Positions 17,351 through 25,545 are shown, counted from the first letter of the stretch. The stretch is DNA of 64,000 nucleotides from an uncultured Candidatus Saccharibacteria bacterium (GCA_937981355.1 CALJPD010000009.1:53404-117403); one strand, 5' to 3'. Numbers and translations: made by a program. The notes: a model not told the origin generated them from the sequence alone.

Positions 17351-17380
17351 TTGACAAAGCTGCAATCTATCGTGTACAAT
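17351..17380 (+). promoter_or_regulatory. Promoter TTGACA-N18-TACAAT of HTH gene
   Basis: A consensus -35 (17351-17356) and TACAAT (17375-17380) are separated by 18 bp. The -10 ends 13 nt before the ATG, leaving a leader of about 6 nt. It shares TTGACAAA, GTACAATAC and CTACT with the promoter at 1718-1747. Confidence 0.75.
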
Positions 17381-17393
17381 ACACTACTCTATT

Positions 17394-18542
17394 ATGGAAC
17401 ATCGCTCATCATCCTACCCTCCCGAGCACTCGCCAGACAATGAGCGGGCAGCGCAGCTGGAGAAAGACCGCCAGTACCTGTTATTTTTGCTTGCGAATGA
17501 CCTTGGCTATGACACGCGTGATGTATCTATCTCTTCTGAGTGTAGCGACGCAGAAGCATCAGTTAACCCCGCTCACTACATGATAACAATACCGCCGCGT
17601 CAGGAGTGCCAGCAACCAGGCCGGACAGTGGCTATCTACCCTGATATCACGCTTGTGTTCGATACGCACGCGACGCAGCAATGTCATCCTGAGCAGCATG
17701 GATCGCTTGAGAGCTGCACAAAGGAGGAGCTGCTCGATCTTATCAAACAAGACCCAGCCTGCGGCCTAGAGCTCCCTCATGGCCAGCGCTTTACGGCGAG
17801 CATGGTCGATGCGCTCACTCATCCGATTGCCGATGCCCGGGCGCGCATCACTGAGGCTATGGAGCTGGAGCAGCAGCACCATATAGCTCAAACCCGGCGC
17901 TCACTTGGTAAAGTGACTATTGGCTGGGTTGCTGAGAAGCTTAAAGTTGCACCACGAACTATCGAGAAGGCACTGGATAACCCTGCAATCAGTGATAAGC
18001 TTGGCGCAATCACTACAACTCAGCGCGGCACAGAATTGCAGCACCTCCTCACGCCACCCCAAGTAGCAACCCTCGCCGAGCACCTCCAGTCTACTCCACC
18101 ACCAGAGGGATATCGCACGCTCAATGGTGTTGCTAAAAAGCTTGGCATTGGCGGCAATACAGTGCGGCGTATTATTGATGAGCTTAATAGCGTCGGGGCC
18201 GATGTCCACGGCGAGGAGTACCACAAAGCTACTGGGCTATCCTACCGCTACTACTCACCCACGGATCAGCGGAAGATTGAGAACCGGGCGCGCGAAGAAG
18301 GGCTCTTTACCCCTGTACCAGCGGGGTATCTGCTCCGCACGACTGTTGCCAAGCAGCTTCATGTGACGCACGCGACGATTAATCATGCTATTGAAGCTCT
18401 TGGTATAACACCCGAACGATACCGCGTACGACGCCAGAACGGCCAGCTGGCTTACACACTAGGCTACCACCTCTCGCCCGAGCAAGCTGAGCAGGTGGCA
18501 GCCTACCTCGGGCGATCGTTTGATAGAACAGTGGCTCTGTAG
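17394..18542 (+). CDS. Predicted DNA-binding protein with multiple HTH domains
   Basis: A 382-residue protein, paralogous to the next gene. An N-terminal domain (about 1-150; VAIYPDITLVFDT, DALTHPIADARARI) is followed by a first helix-turn-helix (VTIGWVAEKLKVAPRTIEKA, near residue 185), a second (LNGVAKKLGIGGNTVRRIID, near residue 245) and a third (LRTTVAKQLHVTHATINHAI, near residue 320). The TV/TI-R/E-x-I recognition-helix pattern is classic for DNA-binding HTH units. No catalytic residues are visible. It is divergent from the A-module operon and has a nearly leaderless strong promoter. It is probably a transcription regulator, possibly of the divergent operon or of itself; I do not recognise a named family. 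Confidence 0.75.
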   Translation: MEHRSSSYPPEHSPDNERAAQLEKDRQYLLFLLANDLGYDTRDVSISSECSDAEASVNPAHYMITIPPRQECQQPGRTVAIYPDITLVFDTHATQQCHPEQHGSLESCTKEELLDLIKQDPACGLELPHGQRFTASMVDALTHPIADARARITEAMELEQQHHIAQTRRSLGKVTIGWVAEKLKVAPRTIEKALDNPAISDKLGAITTTQRGTELQHLLTPPQVATLAEHLQSTPPPEGYRTLNGVAKKLGIGGNTVRRIIDELNSVGADVHGEEYHKATGLSYRYYSPTDQRKIENRAREEGLFTPVPAGYLLRTTVAKQLHVTHATINHAIEALGITPERYRVRRQNGQLAYTLGYHLSPEQAEQVAAYLGRSFDRTVAL

Positions 18543-18549
18543 CTTATAT

Positions 18550-18579
18550 TTGCAATAGACGATCATACTGTAGTATGGT
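18550..18579 (+). promoter_or_regulatory. Possible promoter TTGCAA-N18-TATGGT, leaderless
   Basis: TTGCAA (18550-18555) and TATGGT (18574-18579) are 18 bp apart, and the -10 ends 6 nt before the ATG at 18586. The boxes are weaker than those of the upstream gene, so readthrough is an alternative. Confidence 0.4.
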
Positions 18580-18585
18580 GGTCGT

Positions 18586-19590
18586 ATGGAAACACCCCAG
18601 CAACCAACACAATCACCCGAGATATACGACAGATATACTACTCAAGCAGAAAAACTCAATGATTTACATAAACTTCTTTGCTTCTTGCTTGAGAACGATA
18701 TCGGCCTTTCTGTTAGTGACCCAGCCCAGGTGTATATATCGCAAAGCAAGACAGAACCAAGAAGAGGCTATACAGACCAGCCGCCACCTCTTCGCTTTAT
18801 CACAAATATCCGGCCACACGACACCCAACCCGCTCGTACCATCATCACCTACTCAGAGGTCGCTTTTGTCTTTGACCCAGCTCTGGAGAAAGAAGACCCC
18901 CTTAGGAAACATAATGCAGGTGATCGCCAACCACTCCACATATACACCAAGGATGAACTAGCGGTGCTTGTTACGGAAGATACCGCCCATGGCATTACCC
19001 TGCCAACAGAACGTCACTTTGCCTCGAATATATACGATGCACTCACAAGCCCAATTGCTGACGTACATCAACGCATTGCAGCCGCACAGGCCGATAATAC
19101 GCCGCCGCGCCAACTTCGCCCTCGCAAGCGAACCATCCACAGCATTGCACGAGACCTTGGTGTCTCATGGCGGACAATAGAGCGCGCTACGGAAAACCCC
19201 GAGGTTGCTGCAGCAATTGGTACTGTTGCTATAGCCGCTCGCAGGGATACAATACATAGGCTCTATACCTCGCGCCAAGCTGGCATCATTGCAGATTACT
19301 TGCGGGAGCAGGGCATGCTTGGGCTGCTCTCACCACAAGAAGGTGAGCTGAGTGTTACTGGACTTGCCAGACAGCTTGGTTTACATCATATGACTGTGCG
19401 GCGCGCTATTACAGCACTCAACAACGTGGCAGAAGCAGACGATATGCTTGTTGGCGTCCGCCGCAAAGCCAGCGGCAGCCGCTCGAGCATACACTACACC
19501 CCACGCGAGCAAGAGCGTATTATCGAGTACCTCCGCGCGAAAGGGTATGAGGTGCCAGAAGACACGATCAGTCAATCGATTGCGTCATAA
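18586..19590 (+). CDS. Predicted DNA-binding protein, paralogue of 17394 gene
   Basis: A 334-residue protein of the same architecture as its neighbour: N-terminal domain with TIITYSEVAFVFDP and DALTSPIADVHQRI, a first HTH (IHSIARDLGVSWRTIERATE, near residue 185), a middle helical part (HRLYTSRQAGIIADYLRE), and a second HTH (VTGLARQLGLHHMTVRRAIT, near residue 255), then a YTPREQERIIEYLRAKGYE tail. The third HTH of the paralogue is missing or reduced. The two genes are 43 nt apart and clearly arose by tandem duplication. The putative -10 ends 6 nt before the ATG. A regulatory role is likely; targets unknown. Confidence 0.75.
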   Translation: METPQQPTQSPEIYDRYTTQAEKLNDLHKLLCFLLENDIGLSVSDPAQVYISQSKTEPRRGYTDQPPPLRFITNIRPHDTQPARTIITYSEVAFVFDPALEKEDPLRKHNAGDRQPLHIYTKDELAVLVTEDTAHGITLPTERHFASNIYDALTSPIADVHQRIAAAQADNTPPRQLRPRKRTIHSIARDLGVSWRTIERATENPEVAAAIGTVAIAARRDTIHRLYTSRQAGIIADYLREQGMLGLLSPQEGELSVTGLARQLGLHHMTVRRAITALNNVAEADDMLVGVRRKASGSRSSIHYTPREQERIIEYLRAKGYEVPEDTISQSIAS

Positions 19591-19642
19591 AACGATCAAT
19601 TCTCACGCGCCACATAGAAACGATGGTACAATAGTATTTATC

Positions 19643-20251
19643 ATGGCTGTACGACTTCCCGACCACCTCACGCCTACTGTCGAAACGCTGCTACCAGATC
19701 AGGCAGCAACAATGCCACTGGCTGGCCTGGCAATCAACCTAGATCGAGGCCTCTATGCTGCAAACAAAACACCAGTTATACCGCTGCCAGCGCGTGATGA
19801 TATTACATGTCAATTACCACCACAGCTCGCCAATCGGGTTGTCATCAACCGAGTACCACATATTCCTCATGCGCACGAATCACAGACGACTATTGCGGAA
19901 CATCTCCTCGTTGATATATCGCACTGCAGCAATGTGCTTGCGACGATGCCTACCTGCCCGCGCAGCCCAGATGCAACGTTTTACACGCCCATCGCTGGTC
20001 TGATTACTGAGATTGGGCCTGATAGCATCGAGTTCTATTCCGACCCCGAGATTGTCGATTTGCGCTACGCTGCTGAGTCGCTTGCCCAGTACGTGCGTTG
20101 GCTTCGTAGCCTGCAGAGCGTCACAGTTTTGCCTAACAATAACCATCAACCAGAGGTGTCTCAGAAGGACCAACGGCCGCCTCACGCGCCAACACCGCTG
20201 GATTTATACACAACATTGAAGTGGTTAAGAGACCGGCCAGAACATCACTAA
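19643..20251 (+). CDS. Hypothetical protein beside HTH pair
   Basis: A 202-residue protein I do not recognise. I place the start at ATG 19643 because an extended -10 (TGGTACAAT, 19624-19632) ends 10 nt upstream; a longer in-frame start would overlap the previous gene and its promoter. The sequence is proline-rich near the C-terminus (RPPHAPTPLDLY), has a central HLLVDISHCSNVLATM segment and ends in a helical RSLQ...LKWLRDRPEHH part. There is no signal peptide or HTH. It is followed after 3 nt by the EamA transporter gene, so the two are probably co-transcribed. The GTACAAT promoter links it with genes at 1757, 17394 and 59672. Confidence 0.65.
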   Translation: MAVRLPDHLTPTVETLLPDQAATMPLAGLAINLDRGLYAANKTPVIPLPARDDITCQLPPQLANRVVINRVPHIPHAHESQTTIAEHLLVDISHCSNVLATMPTCPRSPDATFYTPIAGLITEIGPDSIEFYSDPEIVDLRYAAESLAQYVRWLRSLQSVTVLPNNNHQPEVSQKDQRPPHAPTPLDLYTTLKWLRDRPEHH

Positions 20252-20254
20252 CTT

Positions 20255-21097
20255 ATGTGGTGTAGTTTCCTTATTCTCCATCTCGTTGGGCTTGTCGGGT
20301 ACAATCTGGTGCTGCGCCGCTCACTGAGTCGACGCGCCGATCCTTGGGTGCAGGCTGCACTCATGCAGACAGGTATTGCTCTCCCGATTATTATTGTATC
20401 GTGGTTCGTGCCACTCCATCTCGGTGCTATGACTGGTGAGGCAGTTTTTCTCTTGTGTCTGGCGTTAAGTCTCACTATAGCGCTCCATATTACTAATACG
20501 CTATCGTTGCAGCGCCTCGAGGCAGGTGTCCATTCGGTTTTGTATAATGTACGGCTACTCTTTGTGACCATCCTTGGTGTCATTCTCCTTGGAGAATATG
20601 TCTCGTTTCTCCAAATTGTTGGTGGTGGGCTTATCTTCATGGCTGCCTTCATCATTCGTCAGCGAGGATCACGCAAGACCACCCGAGCTGGTGTTGCGTG
20701 GGCTGTGAGCTGCGCTATGACAATTGCCTGTTTGAATATTGTTGAGAAGAAGCTTGTAACTTCTGTTGGCTACGTTACCTATATGACGCTTATGGCATAT
20801 ATCGCAACACCACTCCTGTGGGGTATTGTTCTGGTGCTCAAACGACCGATTGATCGTCAACTCTTTTGTCAAAAGAAGACCTATCTGCTCATGACATTTC
20901 GGGCTTTGTCTGCACATTGTTTTGTGCTCGCCCTTAGTACAGGGCTAGTGAGCATCACGAGTTTTATTTCTGGGACTGGGGTTATTATCATCATGATACT
21001 CGGCGCATTACTACTTGGTGAGCGTGATCACCCACGACAAAAGATCCTCGCGACGACGCTAGCGACACTCGGTCTTGCCTGTATCGTGTGGAAATAA
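20255..21097 (+). CDS. EamA/DMT family transporter
   Basis: A 280-residue integral membrane protein with about ten predicted helices in two related halves, the pattern of drug/metabolite transporters of the EamA family. Helix-end features include LLGEYVSFLQIVGGGLIFMA after helix 5 (residues 113-132) and LLLGERDHPRQKILATTL near the C-terminus, the two places where EamA repeats carry the conserved LGE motif. The substrate cannot be read from sequence. The ATG starts 3 nt after the previous stop, so translation is likely coupled. It ends directly against the convergent cupin gene with no visible terminator. Confidence 0.85.
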   Translation: MWCSFLILHLVGLVGYNLVLRRSLSRRADPWVQAALMQTGIALPIIIVSWFVPLHLGAMTGEAVFLLCLALSLTIALHITNTLSLQRLEAGVHSVLYNVRLLFVTILGVILLGEYVSFLQIVGGGLIFMAAFIIRQRGSRKTTRAGVAWAVSCAMTIACLNIVEKKLVTSVGYVTYMTLMAYIATPLLWGIVLVLKRPIDRQLFCQKKTYLLMTFRALSAHCFVLALSTGLVSITSFISGTGVIIIMILGALLLGERDHPRQKILATTLATLGLACIVWK

Positions 21098-21445
21098 CTA
21101 CTTCCCCGTGATACGCACGAATATCATCTCATGTTCGTCTGGCCCTAGGTTGTGGATCTTGTGCTGCGTATCGGGTGGGAAAATAAAGACGTCGCCTGGA
21201 TTGTAGGTGTATGTACCATCTGCGTCAGACACCTCACCACTGCCCTTGAGGACGATCATTGTTTCCTCGACACCGGGGTGGTCATGCCAGTCAAAGGTCG
21301 CACCTGCAGGCAGCCAACCATGGGTGATCGCCTCGCAATATGGGCTTGTGGCGTACTCAGCCGACACATAGACTTTGCGTGCTCCACTGCCGCCGTGGGC
21401 AGATTCTTTAGGGATGGTGGTTGCTGGACGTTTGATAATGCGCAT
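21098..21445 (-). CDS. Small cupin-domain protein
   Basis: A 115-residue single-domain cupin. The two metal-binding motifs are visible: G-ATFDWHDHPGVEETMIVL (motif 1, with His-x-His and Glu) and PGDVFIFPPDTQHKIHNLG (motif 2, with the final His). Such proteins bind a metal and small ligands; the ligand here is unknown. The ATG has AAAGGAG 7 nt upstream. It is immediately convergent with the transporter and lies 20 nt after the gene at 21466-22128, which is probably in the same transcript. Confidence 0.85.
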   Translation of the reverse strand: MRIIKRPATTIPKESAHGGSGARKVYVSAEYATSPYCEAITHGWLPAGATFDWHDHPGVEETMIVLKGSGEVSDADGTYTYNPGDVFIFPPDTQHKIHNLGPDEHEMIFVRITGK

Positions 21446-21465
21446 GGGTTGCTCCTTTTATTCGC

Positions 21466-22128
21466 TTATTGCTGCAGTTTTTGCTTGTAGTAAAAGGCGT
21501 TTGCCTCGATCTCTTCCACTGTATCTGGGAATTGCTGCCCAAGTTGGGTGCGACTAAGCTTTAGCACAGCATCTTGTGGGCTGAGCTCAGATGCAGCCAG
21601 GGCTTGGCGCACATATTCGCGAATACGCCAATACTGCTGGCCATCCTTGATAAGCTGCTGCTTTGGTGCATTGAGCGCACCAACCATCATGCCCGAGGCG
21701 GTGCGGCTCGCTTTTTTGAATATGGTGATGCCGACGGCAATAACCAGCAGCCACAGCCCAATAAGCAATACGATGGCGCTTAGCTTGGGGTTGCATATTG
21801 CCACCAGGACAAGCGCACCAGTTATACCGACGGCGATCTTGTGCCGCCGCACGAAGCTACTCTTCTCCCCTGGCTGCTGCGCGGCCTTCGCATTGGAATC
21901 GAGCTCAGTAGGAAAGGGATATGACATCTCACTCAGTGCGCTTCGTGCAATAATGTGCGAAATATCGTCGCGGACAATCGGATCAAAATGCTCTATGCGA
22001 TAGTCATCCTGCAGCTTCTTGGTCGATCCATCAATAATATCAACTACCATAGTAACACCGGTCTGAGCCGCCATATCTCCCAGCGTTACGCCAGCTCCAA
22101 TGCCAAACGAATTTTTGAACCATCCCAT
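21466..22128 (-). CDS. Membrane protein of unknown function
   Basis: A 220-residue protein with a hydrophobic hairpin of two helices (about residues 100-140; VGITGALVLVAI and IVLLIGLWLLVIAVGITIF) flanked by charged soluble regions. The N-terminus MGWFKNSFGIGAGVTLGDMA is mildly amphipathic. ATG 22128 is preferred over an earlier GTG because AAGGAG sits 7 nt before the ATG but only 1 nt before the GTG. I do not recognise a family. It is likely co-transcribed with the downstream cupin. Confidence 0.65.
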   Translation of the reverse strand: MGWFKNSFGIGAGVTLGDMAAQTGVTMVVDIIDGSTKKLQDDYRIEHFDPIVRDDISHIIARSALSEMSYPFPTELDSNAKAAQQPGEKSSFVRRHKIAVGITGALVLVAICNPKLSAIVLLIGLWLLVIAVGITIFKKASRTASGMMVGALNAPKQQLIKDGQQYWRIREYVRQALAASELSPQDAVLKLSRTQLGQQFPDTVEEIEANAFYYKQKLQQ

Positions 22129-22274
22129 AATCACGCTCCTTCTCTTGCATCCACCACAGCCAATCGATGGACAAACCTTTTCTTATCACAGAATAGCTGA
22201 TGTAATTATATATTGCAAGGTATGGCAATCATACCGCGGAGGAGCTTGATGTTTGGCTATCTTGCGGATTGCCG

Positions 22275-23018
22275 TTACTTTTCTCGCATCATTGCTAGCA
22301 CCGCAAACCGCCCACCAGTGTCACCCGCTACGTGCGAGAAGTAGTCGGGGTTTGTTACTGTATCGACAGGCGAGATGTGGATATTGCGCGGCGCAATGCC
22401 CGCGCGCTGGCACGCAGCAGCATTAAAGCCCTGCAAGTCAAGATGGATACCATCAGCGTCGTGCGAGCAAAAGGGTTGCCAAGCTGGGTTGGCCGCCTGG
22501 TCAAAATACTGCATGACGTAGCTCTGCCGCTGCGCGCTTGGGCTCATCCAGACAATGATATCCTCTGCCCGAGAGCCTTCGTGGACGAGGCGATCAATTG
22601 TCCGAACAAGCAGTGGTGAGAGTGTCGAATGCCGCCCCAGGTGCAATAGCGCGAGTACCCGCTGCACCGGATCATACAGCACCGTCGCTACGCAATCGGC
22701 CACTGGCAACAATAGCCCCACTCCAGGCGAGCGCGTCACGAGGCCATCTGCTACCATCTCGGCAGTATGACGAGTCGTCGCAGCGCTATCGACCTCGCAG
22801 AGCTGGTCATAGCTGCGGCCTGCGCCATAGACAACCCGCTGATACACCACGTCTGCATACGCAGCCCCACTCGCCTGGCAGAAGGCCTGTCGGTGTGCCA
22901 CTACCTGCGGGTGGTGTATCTCACCTAACGTGCGGTCAAGCATTGTGTCATCACTACTCGATGACACGCTAACGAGAAGTTCTGGCGGGAAGCAGGTAGG
23001 CTGATCAGCCCGGATCAT
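22275..23018 (-). CDS. pgeF: PgeF/YlmD-like multicopper polyphenol oxidase family protein
   Basis: A 247-residue member of the YfiH/YlmD (laccase-like) family, whose studied members act on purine nucleosides. Seen are the core PVADCVATVLYDP motif (catalytic Cys) and LALLHLGRHSTL at the place of the usual HAGWRG. The normal first zinc ligand in QVHG appears changed: the aligned stretch reads QRVVYG, so the His seems replaced by Tyr. This raises doubt about activity. The start ATG at 23018 overlaps the rsmA stop by 4 nt, better than an upstream in-frame start inside rsmA. It is the second gene of an rsmA-pgeF operon. Confidence 0.75.
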   Translation of the reverse strand: MIRADQPTCFPPELLVSVSSSSDDTMLDRTLGEIHHPQVVAHRQAFCQASGAAYADVVYQRVVYGAGRSYDQLCEVDSAATTRHTAEMVADGLVTRSPGVGLLLPVADCVATVLYDPVQRVLALLHLGRHSTLSPLLVRTIDRLVHEGSRAEDIIVWMSPSAQRQSYVMQYFDQAANPAWQPFCSHDADGIHLDLQGFNAAACQRAGIAPRNIHISPVDTVTNPDYFSHVAGDTGGRFAVLAMMREK

Positions 23019-23797
23019 CGCGCGCGCCACTCTTGCATAATAGCGAACCACTGGGCAATCGACACATCCTCTGCCCGCCAGTCTGGCGATATACCAGCGT
23101 GTTGCAGCATCGTCTCGACTTCTGTCTTGTCTAGTGCAAGGCCCGCCGCAAGTGCACTGCGCAGCTTCTTGCGCTTAGCTACAAAGCCCGCCCGTACCAC
23201 GCGGAAGAAATCCTTTTCGTCTGCTGGCGACACGAGAGGCTGAGCACGCGTCTCGAGCACCACTACCTGCGAATCTACCTTGGGCGGTGGCACAAAGAAT
23301 TGGCGCGGTACCACTGGGCCTTGCTTCGCCTCAGCATAGAGCTGAGCGCTCACTCCCAATAGGCTCATTGCACCAGGCTCAGCGGCAATTCGCTCAGCCA
23401 CCTCCTTCTGCACCAGCAGTACTGTGCGGCGCGGCTTATTCTCTGCTGTCAGCAGCTTTTGGACAATCTTGCTCGTAATGTAATACGGCACATTTGCTAC
23501 CACGACATAGCCAGTAGGAAGCTGGCTAAGATCAAACTGCAGAATATCCTCATGTACGACTGTTAATTGCTTGCCAGGGAATTGTCCTGGTAGTTTGCGC
23601 GCTAGATCAGCGTCGTACTCTACCGCGGTTACCCTGCCCGCCCGAGCAAGGAGCCGACTTGTCAATGTGCCAAGTCCAGGACCAATCTCCAATACTGTAT
23701 CGTCAGGGGTTAGTGCCGCTACATCGGCAATCGCCGCTAGCATATCCGGGTCTTTGAGCCAATGCTGCCCTAGAGATTTTTTATTTTGTAATGCCAT
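23015..23797 (-). CDS. rsmA: 16S rRNA (A1518/A1519) dimethyltransferase RsmA/KsgA
   Basis: Dimethylates two adjacent adenines in the 3' hairpin of 16S rRNA using SAM. The 260-residue length is normal. Motifs are typical: SLGQHWLKDPDML at the start, the SAM loop VLEIGPGLGTLTSRLL (residues 37-52), VEYDADLA, and NVPYYITSKIV in place of the common NLPYY, then PPPKVDSQVVVL. The ATG at 23797 lies 6 nt after an extended -10 (TGGTATAAT on the minus strand, TATAAT at 23809-23804), so the mRNA is predicted leaderless. It heads the operon with pgeF and follows the unusual pyrimidine tract. Confidence 0.95.
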   Translation of the reverse strand: MALQNKKSLGQHWLKDPDMLAAIADVAALTPDDTVLEIGPGLGTLTSRLLARAGRVTAVEYDADLARKLPGQFPGKQLTVVHEDILQFDLSQLPTGYVVVANVPYYITSKIVQKLLTAENKPRRTVLLVQKEVAERIAAEPGAMSLLGVSAQLYAEAKQGPVVPRQFFVPPPKVDSQVVVLETRAQPLVSPADEKDFFRVVRAGFVAKRKKLRSALAAGLALDKTEVETMLQHAGISPDWRAEDVSIAQWFAIMQEWRAR

Positions 23798-23803
23798 AGT
23801 TGT

Positions 23804-23809
23804 ATTATA
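23804..23809 (-). promoter_or_regulatory. -10 box of rsmA, extended, leaderless
   Basis: TATAAT preceded by TGG (extended -10) ends 6 nt before the rsmA ATG. No good -35 is present, consistent with an extended -10 promoter. Confidence 0.65.
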
Positions 23810-23875
23810 CCAGGGTTAGCAATAGTATGCTCTGCATAACTGATTGATGCCTTCTATAAGAAGAATTTCTTTTTG

Positions 23876-24180
23876 TCATAATTCTTATACTCTATCTTCT
23901 CCTTCTTTATCTATTCATATCTTTATAGCTATCTCTCTTTCTCTCATATTTCTCTATCTATTTCTATATCCATCTCTATATCTATATATCTGTATATCTC
24001 TTTCTCTATATTTCTCTACTTATCTCTATTTACTCTCTTATTTCTATCTCTATTTACTTATCTTTCTATTTCTTTATTTATCTTTATCTTTTCACTATTT
24101 ATCTCTACTCTCTATCTCTATCTCTATTTTTACCTATATCTCTATACATCCATCTCCAACCATATCGATTTCTCTCCTAT
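23876..24180. repeat. G-depleted pyrimidine tract of degenerate TCTATx repeats
   Basis: About 305 bp of the plus strand consist almost only of T, C and A, with three G in all. The pattern is an imperfect TCTNTN/TCTATA-type repeat, giving a polypyrimidine plus strand and a polypurine (GATAGAGATA-like) minus strand. The plus strand is open in frame over about 117 codons only because it lacks the bases needed for stops; the translation is Leu/Ser/Tyr/Ile-only and not a credible protein. The tract lies after the stop of the rpfB-like operon (24478) and before the rsmA promoter. It could form unusual DNA structure or be transcribed as purine-rich RNA; function unknown. Confidence 0.85.
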
Positions 24181-24241
24181 TATATATAAATATATAAAAG
24201 AAGAGAAAAAAGAACCGACGCTAACAGGGAAAAAACAGGGT

Positions 24242-24273
24242 AACTATAGTACAAATCGATTTGTACTATAGTT
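24242..24273. repeat. 32-bp perfect palindrome
   Basis: The sequence 24242-24273 equals its own reverse complement over 32 bases, with centre ATCGAT and outer arms AACTATAGTACAA. There is no loop and no T-run, so it does not look like a simple terminator. It lies about 70 bp before a small plus-strand ORF and about 200 bp after the rpfB-like stop. A binding site for a dimeric protein is one reading. Confidence 0.85.
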
Positions 24274-24343
24274 GGGATGAAAAAATATAAAAAATAGTAG
24301 CTAAAGTGAAATAATATTGTGCAAACCAATATACTGTGACACT

Positions 24344-24607
24344 ATGGCAAAAACTTCCGTCGACGGAGCGGCAAACGATTTGGTGGACGAGGTCAGGGTA
24401 AAAAGAAGACATTCGAACAACTATACGCTGAGACTATCGCAGCGGCACAATAAATATATCAGGATTCTGCGCAGTATCTACTTGCCATCTGCCTTCGTCC
24501 AATCCGTCGCGAGGTCAAAGCCATGCGGATGCTTAGTAGCAAAGCTTCCGGTATCGTACACTTTGCCTGGACCCATGCTTGTTTCAACCACCGAGCAGCG
24601 TGGGTAG
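24344..24607 (+). CDS. Possible small basic protein or truncated gene
   Basis: The first 45 codons after ATG 24344 (MAKTSVDGAANDLVDEVRVK, then RRHSNNYTLRLSQRHNKYIR) read like a real small protein, and a TATACT ends 8 nt before the ATG, as in other leaderless genes here. From about 24478 on, however, the frame runs antisense through the last 130 bp of the rpfB-like gene and reads like a shadow. It may be a gene cut short by rearrangement, or a genuine overlapping gene of 87 codons. Family unknown. Confidence 0.25.
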   Translation: MAKTSVDGAANDLVDEVRVKRRHSNNYTLRLSQRHNKYIRILRSIYLPSAFVQSVARSKPCGCLVAKLPVSYTLPGPMLVSTTEQRG

Positions 24608-25524
24608 TTGCTATAATTCGCCGCTACGAGGATGTAGCCGTCTTTATCGACCTTAGCCCCATCACCGCGAATGGTGTAAGTGCCGCCACCACAGTTACGC
24701 ATGGCAACGTTCATCGGCAAATCGTAGTATGTCTCGCGGTGGCTCACCCCTTTGCTGTCAGTAAAGTGATGCGCACCCTTGCTCTTCGTCAATGGATTCT
24801 TAGGCTTGGTCCCAACTACTTCTACTTGCGCAGTCGGCTGCTTTACCACTGTTTGCGCTATTAGGCGGCGTTGCACCTCAGCACCATCCTTCATCTCGAC
24901 TGTATAGGTCAAACGGCGAATGCCTGGCTGGCCAACTCGCTTAATTGTTTTGCTACCGATGAACTGCTGCTTGTCTTTGATTATCTCAGTCGCAAATGCA
25001 ATCGGCTCCTCCGCTGTCACTGTATGCGTTGGTGCGCGATGGATGGTCATTATCTCACTTGGCCCGTCCAGTGCAATGTTGCCAGGTGTCTGGAAGCTGA
25101 CTCTATCCTCGTGGTAGAGTACCATACCAGCCGCCTTGGCAATATCCTGCGGCGTTTGTGCTGCGGTAAGCACACGAGAACGTTTCTTGCCATCTATCAC
25201 AGTGACTAACCGAGCACGCTGGATTGTCACTGTTGGTGCTGCTTGCGCGAGCGACGCATCAAGGTGGGGCGAAACGGAGTCATGCGAGGCATCGATCTTC
25301 ATACCTGAGGTAGCGATGAGCTCCCGCACAGACGAAGCAGTCGAGTACACAGCACGCTCTCGACCATTCTCTACTACAGTAACAAGTCGAGCTGGCACTG
25401 CTGCTGGGCTCTGGGCCGAAGCATAGCTTGCCACGACAAGGCCGCTTATGACACTCAGCCCCAGCAAGCAGGCAATCATCGGTTGACGATGCTGCCGCAG
25501 ACGATGAAGGCTCTTCGTAATCAT
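24478..25524 (-). CDS. Secreted G5/DUF348/3D-domain protein (RpfB-like)
   Basis: A 348-residue exported protein: an N-terminal hydrophobic segment (residues 17-37, ending SYASAQS), two or three DUF348 repeats (ARLVTVVENGRERAV, ARLVTVIDGKKRSRV), a G5 domain (about 165-235; RRLTYTVEMKDGAEVQRR), and a C-terminal 3D domain (about 265-345) with VYDTG and HGFDLATDW, a double-psi barrel lytic transglycosylase fold found in YocH/YuiC-type proteins. It probably cuts or remodels peptidoglycan. The ATG is 21 nt after the stop of the Rpf-type paralogue, so both form one operon. The tract 23876-24180 lies downstream in its possible 3' untranslated region. Confidence 0.85.
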   Translation of the reverse strand: MITKSLHRLRQHRQPMIACLLGLSVISGLVVASYASAQSPAAVPARLVTVVENGRERAVYSTASSVRELIATSGMKIDASHDSVSPHLDASLAQAAPTVTIQRARLVTVIDGKKRSRVLTAAQTPQDIAKAAGMVLYHEDRVSFQTPGNIALDGPSEIMTIHRAPTHTVTAEEPIAFATEIIKDKQQFIGSKTIKRVGQPGIRRLTYTVEMKDGAEVQRRLIAQTVVKQPTAQVEVVGTKPKNPLTKSKGAHHFTDSKGVSHRETYYDLPMNVAMRNCGGGTYTIRGDGAKVDKDGYILVAANYSNYPRCSVVETSMGPGKVYDTGSFATKHPHGFDLATDWTKADGK

Positions 25525-25545
25525 CTCGTTCTCTTAGCTAGGCTG

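Noticed and set aside
23844..24197. 117-codon open frame in the pyrimidine tract
   Set aside because: It is open only because stop codons need bases absent from the tract; its product is Leu/Ser/Tyr/Ile low complexity without ribosome site or promoter.
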